Translations under genes and position numbers: made by a program
From: JBBQXY01 sp038209195
Lineage (GTDB): Bacteria > Chloroflexota > Ktedonobacteria > Ktedonobacterales > Ktedonobacteraceae
Assembly: GCA_038209195.1 (NCBI GenBank)
Contig: JBBQXY010000015.1
Span: 1 to 57,124 of the forward strand
Direction: 5' to 3'
Length of the DNA stretch: 57,124 bases
Part shown: one piece after another, positions 52,557 to 57,124 of the stretch
Numbering within the stretch: the stretch's first letter is position 1
Layout: every line of letters starts with the position of its first letter
Notes under the pieces: model-generated
Told to the model about the DNA's origin: nothing
Databases searched by the model: none
What the model saw: only the letters and a program-made list of their open reading frames with translations

Positions 52557-53069
52557 CTACAGACGAATTTCGGTCTTTGCTTGTATCTTTTGAGCTTGTA
52601 ATTCTCGCTCCCATTCGTTTATGAGGGCATCGGTCATTGCTGGCGTGACATTTTCGACAAACTCGTCGTTGACCTGGATCACGGGCGCCGTGCCGCACGA
52701 TGCCAGGCATTCCGCCGTCATTAGCGTATAATTGCCATCCTCAGTAGTCTCGCCTCGCTTAATGCCCAGGCGTTGCTCCAGGTGATTGACAAGACCGTCA
52801 CAGTTGCGCAGGTAGCAGGAAATACTGGTACAGACTTTGATCACCTTTTTGCCAGGAGGCTGCTGATAATACATGGTGTAAAATGTCGCGACACTTTCGA
52901 CGTCATCAACCGTCATGCCAATCGCTTCCGCTACCGCTTCCAGCGCGAGCCGCGTAATGTAGCCCTCTTCCTGTTGCGCGATATACAAAGCGGGCATAAC
53001 TGCCGAACGGGCGACGGGATAGCGTGCAGCCATGTCGCGCATACGTTGTTTCGCTTGTTCAGAAATCAT
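52557..53069 (-). CDS. nuoE: NADH-quinone oxidoreductase subunit E
   Basis: A 170-residue thioredoxin-fold subunit with the N1a [2Fe-2S] ligands: C-x4-C in KVCTSISCYLRNC and C-x3-C in CLASCGTAPV. ARYPVARSAVMPALYIAQQ and VESVATFYTMY are typical. Its ATG overlaps the nuoD TGA by four bases. Confidence 0.95.
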   Translation of the reverse strand: MISEQAKQRMRDMAARYPVARSAVMPALYIAQQEEGYITRLALEAVAEAIGMTVDDVESVATFYTMYYQQPPGKKVIKVCTSISCYLRNCDGLVNHLEQRLGIKRGETTEDGNYTLMTAECLASCGTAPVIQVNDEFVENVTPAMTDALINEWERELQAQKIQAKTEIRL

Positions 53070-54304
53070 CGATCAACCTCACCTAACACGATATCTATGC
53101 TCCCAATGGACGCGACCACGTCCGCGAGGTAATGTCCCTCAATCATCAACGGCAAAGCTTCCAAGTTCGCGAATGAGGCACCACGCACATGCATCCTGTA
53201 CGGTTTGGCACTCCCATCACTGACGATGTAGAAGCCGAGTTCTCCTTTAGGAGATTCGGTTCGCACGTACACTTCACCTACGGGTGGACGATAGCCCTCC
53301 GTAAACAATTTGAAGTGGTGTATCAGGGCCTCCATACTGCCAGTAATCTGCCACTTAGGCGGCGGCATAATCTTGGGGTTGCTGACGCGGTACGGCCCGG
53401 CTGGCAGACCTTCAAGAGCTTGATTGACAATTTTCAGGCTTTGATCCATTTCCAGCATGCGTACCAGGTAGCGGTCGTACACATCGCCATTAGAGCCGAT
53501 GGGGATATCAAAATCGAACTTCTCATAGCCACAATATGGAAATGCTTTGCGCACATCCCAAACGATACCGCTACCACGTAATACAGGGCCACTGGTACCA
53601 TAAGCAACGGCATCTTCCGCGCTCAAGCGCCCGACCCCTTTTGTGCGTTCGAGCCAGAGCTGGTTGTTGGTCAGCAGATCGTGGTACTCTTGTAATCGCG
53701 CTGGGAAGATGCTGGTAAAAGCACGCACCTTGTCGGCAAATTTTGGTGGTAGATCGGCCTGCAGTCCGCCTGGACAGATATAGCTGGTCATCATGCGCAC
53801 GCCCGAAATATATTCGAAGACATCCAGGATCATTTCGCGCTCGCGGAAGCAGTAGAGGAAGACGCTCATCGCACCCAGGTCTATGGCATGGGTGCCTAAC
53901 CAGACGAGGTGGCTGGCGATGCGCTGTAGCTCGGCTAGAATCACACGCGTATACTTGATCTTGTCGTTGATCTCGTCCTCAATGCCTAACAGCTTCTCGA
54001 CGGCAAGCGAATAGCCCAGGTTGTTGCTGAGGGGAGCCAGGTAGTCCATGCGGTCGGTCAATACCAACGCCTGGTGATAGGTTTTCGACTCGGCAGTTTT
54101 CTCAATACCAGTATGCAGAAAGCCAATATCGGGTACAGCTTTGATTACCGTCTCACCTTCAATCGTTAAGATGAGTCGCAGCACACCATGCGTACTGGGA
54201 TGCTGTGGCCCCATGTTGATGGTCATGGTATCGAGTCGTTGCCCATCATCGCTAAGCTGGCTCTGCTCAATGGTGTATAGATTTTCTATCTCTTGTTGCT
54301 GCAT
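53066..54304 (-). CDS. nuoD: NADH-quinone oxidoreductase subunit D
   Basis: A 412-residue subunit that carries the quinone-binding tip. NMGPQHPSTHGVLRLIL is the start signature, with the His and Tyr of the quinone site nearby (LTDRMDYLAPLSNN). RGSGIVWDVRKAFPY and the C-terminal GSIDIVLGEVDR are conserved. It lies downstream of nuoC with a 117-base gap that contains a palindrome. Confidence 0.97.
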   Translation of the reverse strand: MQQQEIENLYTIEQSQLSDDGQRLDTMTINMGPQHPSTHGVLRLILTIEGETVIKAVPDIGFLHTGIEKTAESKTYHQALVLTDRMDYLAPLSNNLGYSLAVEKLLGIEDEINDKIKYTRVILAELQRIASHLVWLGTHAIDLGAMSVFLYCFREREMILDVFEYISGVRMMTSYICPGGLQADLPPKFADKVRAFTSIFPARLQEYHDLLTNNQLWLERTKGVGRLSAEDAVAYGTSGPVLRGSGIVWDVRKAFPYCGYEKFDFDIPIGSNGDVYDRYLVRMLEMDQSLKIVNQALEGLPAGPYRVSNPKIMPPPKWQITGSMEALIHHFKLFTEGYRPPVGEVYVRTESPKGELGFYIVSDGSAKPYRMHVRGASFANLEALPLMIEGHYLADVVASIGSIDIVLGEVDR

Positions 54305-54334
54305 ATAGTCCCTTATGATTCGTACTTAATCATC

Positions 54335-54397
54335 CCAGAGTACCCACAAGGGGTACCGCTTCGTCCATGGTAGGGGTGCCCCTTGTGGGTACCCTGG
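54335..54397 (-). repeat. Hairpin in the nuoC-nuoD gap
   Basis: CCAGAGTACCCACAAGGGG (54335-54353) pairs with CCCCTTGTGGGTACCCTGG (54379-54397) with one mismatch. The loop holds a smaller GGTACC-like stem. It lies 30 bases before the nuoD start. Confidence 0.75.
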
Positions 54398-54421
54398 TGG
54401 AGCGGAGCGGGGTATGGCACT

Positions 54422-55039
54422 TTACTTTTTGTTTGTGCCTGGCTCTTGCTTTTGACTGACGTTGCTGCGGCTCTCGTTTAGCTCGCGCCCGTCTGTTGTG
54501 CGCATAGTTTGGCTTCCCACGCCAGGATCGGTATCAAAAGGTACTTGACCGCCCCAGTGGGGTTCTGGTAGGTCAAAGCCGGAGAGCGGGTAGTCTTTGC
54601 GCAGCGGATGCGTTGTCCAGTCCATCGGCATCAAGATACGGCGCAGGTCGGGATGTCCGCTAAAGTGAAGACCGAAAAGATCAAAAACTTCGCGTTCGTA
54701 CCAGTTCGCCCCAGGCCAGACTTCACTGACCGTTGGCACCACTGGATGTTCTTCACGCCTTTCCCCCACGCGCACTTTGAGCCGTAACTCGCAGCGGTTG
54801 GGCATAGAAAGCAGGTGATAGACAACATCAAAGCGCGGTAAACGCTCAGGCCAGTGGACGGCTGTGACACTCGAAAGAAAGGTAAATTGCAGGTCTTTCT
54901 GGAGAAAGCGGCAAACCCCTACCAGGCTTTCTACACTGAGCACCAGCGTTTGCTCACCACGAAAATCGACAACTTCAACAATTGCCTGGGGAAACTTTTC
55001 TCGTACCAATGCAACTGTTGTTAGTGCTGTAATGGCCAT
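54422..55039 (-). CDS. nuoC: NADH-quinone oxidoreductase subunit C
   Basis: A 205-residue peripheral-arm subunit, separate from NuoD (fused in E. coli). The signature is ANWYEREVFDLFGLHFSGH followed by HPDLRRILMPMDW and HPLRKDYPLSG. The C-terminal tail (TTDGRELNESRSN) is polar. It contacts NuoD near the quinone module. Confidence 0.95.
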   Translation of the reverse strand: MAITALTTVALVREKFPQAIVEVVDFRGEQTLVLSVESLVGVCRFLQKDLQFTFLSSVTAVHWPERLPRFDVVYHLLSMPNRCELRLKVRVGERREEHPVVPTVSEVWPGANWYEREVFDLFGLHFSGHPDLRRILMPMDWTTHPLRKDYPLSGFDLPEPHWGGQVPFDTDPGVGSQTMRTTDGRELNESRSNVSQKQEPGTNKK

Positions 55040-55104
55040 AAAACGTTCCTTATAGAGAGAAGTATATATTTGCAGGGCAGGTAACCTATTCTATTATTTC
55101 GCCC

Positions 55105-55701
55105 TTACAGTTCCTCGCCAATTGGTCCCACTAATTTCATTCCGCTCTCCTTCAGTGGATCAGGCGGATTGGGAATGCCTTCACGGATTTTGCGCTGTAG
55201 CTCATTCAGCCCAAAAAGGAGCATCTCAGGGGTTGGCGGACAGCCTGGAATAAAGACATCAACAGGTACGATCTTATCAACTCCCTGCACGATAGCATAG
55301 TTATTAAAGACGCCACCACAGGACGCGCATGCACCCATGGAAATGACCCACTTGGGGTCGGGCATCTGGTCGTAAATTTGCCGTAACACTGGCGCCATTT
55401 TAATGGAACAGCGACCAGCGATAATCATCAGATCGGCCTGGCGCGGCGAAGCGCGAAATACCTCGGCCCCGAAGCGCGAGATATCAAAGCGATCAGCGCT
55501 GGTGGACATCATTTCAATGGCGCAACAAGCCAACCCAAAGGAGACTGGCCAGAGCGAAGAACTGCGTCCCCAGTCGATGAACTTGTTGACCTGGGTCGTG
55601 AGTATGCCGAAATCGCCATTTTTGACATGCAACTCGCGTCCTCTCGCCGTCTGTGTGTTGGAGACAGTCTGCACTGGCTCCCAGGGGTTTTTTATTCCCA
55701 T
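55105..55701 (-). CDS. nuoB: NADH-quinone oxidoreductase subunit B
   Basis: A 198-residue subunit with the N2 [4Fe-4S] ligands: the Cys-Cys pair in GLACCAIEMM, the Cys in MGACASCGG, and the Cys in IPGCPPTPE. N2 donates electrons to quinone. The start overlaps the end of nuoA by ten bases. Confidence 0.96.
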   Translation of the reverse strand: MGIKNPWEPVQTVSNTQTARGRELHVKNGDFGILTTQVNKFIDWGRSSSLWPVSFGLACCAIEMMSTSADRFDISRFGAEVFRASPRQADLMIIAGRCSIKMAPVLRQIYDQMPDPKWVISMGACASCGGVFNNYAIVQGVDKIVPVDVFIPGCPPTPEMLLFGLNELQRKIREGIPNPPDPLKESGMKLVGPIGEEL

Positions 55702-56042
55702 GTAAACGCCCCCTTCCGCCAGACATAAATATACCCCACTGCTAGTACCAGCAAGAAGACGAGCAATTCGATCAACCCGAGGAGACCTAACCTGCGCAAT
55801 AAAATGGCTAGTGGATAAAACGATACGATTTCAATGTCAAAGGCTATAAAGAGCATGCCTGTCAAGAGATACTTGACGGGGAAGCGTCGCTTGGGGGCTT
55901 CGATCTCTTGTATGCCACATTCATATGGCGCGAGCTTCTCCGCAGACGGTTTCTTCGGACCTAGAAACCGCGTGACTACCATCACCAAAATGCCAAAGAG
56001 AATAGCCAGCGTCACTAACACGAAGATAGGGAGTGTTCCCAT
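55692..56042 (-). CDS. nuoA: NADH-quinone oxidoreductase subunit A
   Basis: A 116-residue, three-helix subunit, normal in length. KLAPYECGIQEIEAPKRRFPVKYLL is the signature loop, here in YECGIQ and RFPVKYLLTGMLFIAFDIE. ATG 56042 has AAAGGAT upstream; a longer frame to 56114 would add 24 untypical residues. First gene of the nuo operon. Confidence 0.94.
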   Translation of the reverse strand: MGTLPIFVLVTLAILFGILVMVVTRFLGPKKPSAEKLAPYECGIQEIEAPKRRFPVKYLLTGMLFIAFDIEIVSFYPLAILLRRLGLLGLIELLVFLLVLAVGYIYVWRKGAFTWE

Positions 56043-56145
56043 GGCGGGATCCTTTATTCCTACTAAATACTCTATCTCTATTGTCTTAATGGCCCACTCA
56101 CTGTGTGCCACCATACTAGTGTCTTTTGTACACTACCTCAGTCGT

Positions 56146-56174
56146 ATCGTAGCATAAGGTGCTAAGTGTGTCAA
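56146..56174 (-). promoter_or_regulatory. Sigma-A-type promoter of the nuo operon
   Basis: On the minus strand TTGACA (56169-56174) is followed after 17 bases by TACGAT (56146-56151), about 100 bases before nuoA. The -35 is perfect and the -10 differs at two positions. Confidence 0.8.
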
Positions 56175-56264
56175 ATCATCTTGGCTACTCTCTTTATTAG
56201 GCATCTTTCTCTAACCGCTTGCCTTATCTCCTCTTTTTTGCGCGATGACTACTACTCCGACCAC

Positions 56265-56395
56265 CTTCATGTGATAAGCGGGGATGCAAGTGACGAGCAG
56301 GGATGCAAGGGACGGCCGTCCCTTGACTGGGTTCTAGGGCTGCGCCCTAGGTCTCTCCCTCACCTCTGCCGCCGAAGGCGGCACGTCACATGAAG
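56265..56395. repeat. Compound palindromic element with outer stem and three inner hairpins
   Basis: The outer stem pairs CTTCATGTGA (56265-56274) with TCACATGAAG (56386-56395). Inside are CAAGGGACGGCCGTCCCTTG (56306-56325), CTAGGGC-TGC-GCCCTAG (56334-56350) and TGCCGCC-GAA-GGCGGCA (56367-56383). It lies about 90 bases upstream of the nuo promoter. Confidence 0.75.
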
Positions 56396-57030
56396 ATTGA
56401 CAGCCTACTGCTCAATAAAAGCATCTTTGGCTATTTTCAATAGAACTCTTCATTATATAAACCTTGTGCTCGAAAATATTGCATTCAAATGAAACCTAAT
56501 TATGTATTAAAAAACTAAAGTTCATGTACATTTATGTATTTTAAGAGAAAGTTTTTACATTTTTTCTTACGAAATACTTCTCTTTTCGTTCTCAATTGCA
56601 TTCCATAAAAAATGCCTTTGAAGGGTTGATTTTTTGCAGATGATTTGCTATGATTCTTGCTAGATAGAAGATTACTACTATTCTCAACTACCTCTGTCCC
56701 CTTGTCCTAACGAGCACATTCCCAATATAAAAAAGAACCCTAGCCTTTTTATACTAGTTGCTTGCCTTGTGTAGCAAATTTATTGTATACTAGTAACTAC
56801 TCAATATAAAAGTATTAGGGTGCCAGTAATTCACAGAAAGTTTGATTATTTCCTGCCAGGCTAGTTTATCGCAAGATGAAGTAGCTTATTGTTGTCAGTT
56901 GTACAATATAAAAGGAAGGGGAAATTTTACCAGTAAATGTAATAAACTGAACATATTATATTGCATGTAAATCAAGTCTGATAGTAACAGCTCAGGTCAG
57001 CAGAGATGACTGAAATGAGGGAAGGACAGG
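56396..57030. other. AT-rich non-coding region
   Basis: About 630 bases without a protein-like frame. TTGCCT (56762-56767) and TATACT (56786-56791), 18 bases apart, could be a promoter reading toward the window end. CAATATAAAA recurs near 56722, 56801 and 56906. No tRNA, rRNA or clustered DnaA boxes were seen. Confidence 0.5.
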
Positions 57031-57124
57031 ATGACCGCAAAGAGTCGCCTTCAGAGCCGACAAAAGGGGGAATCCTTGTTTGCGCAAGGTGGACAAATAG
57101 CCGCGAATCCGGCTAAAAGCCTGT
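57031..57124 (+). CDS. Start of a gene running off the window
   Basis: ATG 57031 has a strong AGGGAAGGACAGG directly upstream, and the frame stays open for 31 codons to the edge (MTAKSRLQSRQKGESLFAQG). The start is basic and polar. Too little is visible to name a family. Confidence 0.45.
   Translation, partial: MTAKSRLQSRQKGESLFAQGGQIAANPAKSL

Noticed and set aside
56396..57030. Replication origin in the AT-rich stretch
   Set aside because: No cluster of DnaA boxes and no dnaA, dnaN or gidA neighbour was found.
1..57124. tRNA, rRNA or full insertion sequences
   Set aside because: No cloverleaf with CCA-like end, no rRNA motif and no transposase gene was recognised by eye; a tRNAscan or Rfam search would settle this.

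Overview
The window looks like chromosomal DNA of a filamentous, spore-forming Chloroflexota of the Ktedonobacteria type. Supporting signs are Ser/Thr kinases carrying C-terminal WD40 propellers, a bacterial translin-like protein, a MenA-type (menaquinone) prenyltransferase, an F420-type (Ddn-like) reductase, Uma2 and Rpn nucleases, an HrcA/CIRCE-controlled groESL operon and many GC-rich intergenic palindromes. This placement is inferred from gene content; no rRNA or tRNA gene was seen. Layout. (1) 1-3100 is a decaying, accessory-looking stretch: the 3' part of an AT-richer type ISP restriction-modification gene, a kinase-WD40 gene stopped by a TGG-to-TGA change, and a stub of a HAD hydrolase. 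(2) 3129-5172 holds an ECF sigma factor, its membrane zinc-finger anti-sigma factor and a small zinc-ribbon protein, closed by a branched hairpin. (3) 5430-13000, minus strand: an epoxide-hydrolase-like enzyme, the sdhCDAB operon, a Uma2 nuclease and a cyclic-nucleotide-binding patatin. (4) 13165-18000, plus strand: hypothetical genes, translin, MenA and a repetitive coiled-coil membrane protein. (5) 18067-24602: Lon protease, RadC and a decayed zinc-ribbon/lectin-like gene. (6) 23421-28181, minus strand: a three-gene cassette of LprG-like lipoprotein, 14-TM MFS exporter with an added extracytoplasmic domain, and an exported protein. It resembles the mycobacterial LprG-P55 lipid exporter. (7) 28342-40353: PcrA/UvrD helicase, Rpn nuclease, an intact kinase-WD40, groES-groEL, a GH18-like protein, a fur-vit iron operon, an FHA protein and a Ddn-like reductase. 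(8) 40585-56042, minus strand: a complete 14-gene complex I operon, nuoA to nuoN, read from a good sigma-A-type promoter at 56146-56174. The last 900 bases are AT-rich, with a compound palindrome and the start of one gene at the window edge. How the parts fit. Complex I and succinate dehydrogenase both feed a menaquinone pool consistent with MenA, so the window holds much of an aerobic respiratory chain. Lon, GroES/GroEL and the ECF module form a stress and quality-control set. The fur-vit pair handles iron. The LprG-like/MFS cassette is the best candidate for a little-described system. Three intergenic layers stand out: long perfect hairpins ending convergent or terminal genes; palindromic elements sitting in the long gaps inside the nuo operon (C-D, E-F, H-I, M-N); and precise operators (CIRCE at groESL, and a Fur-like box plus a DtxR-like palindrome at fur).
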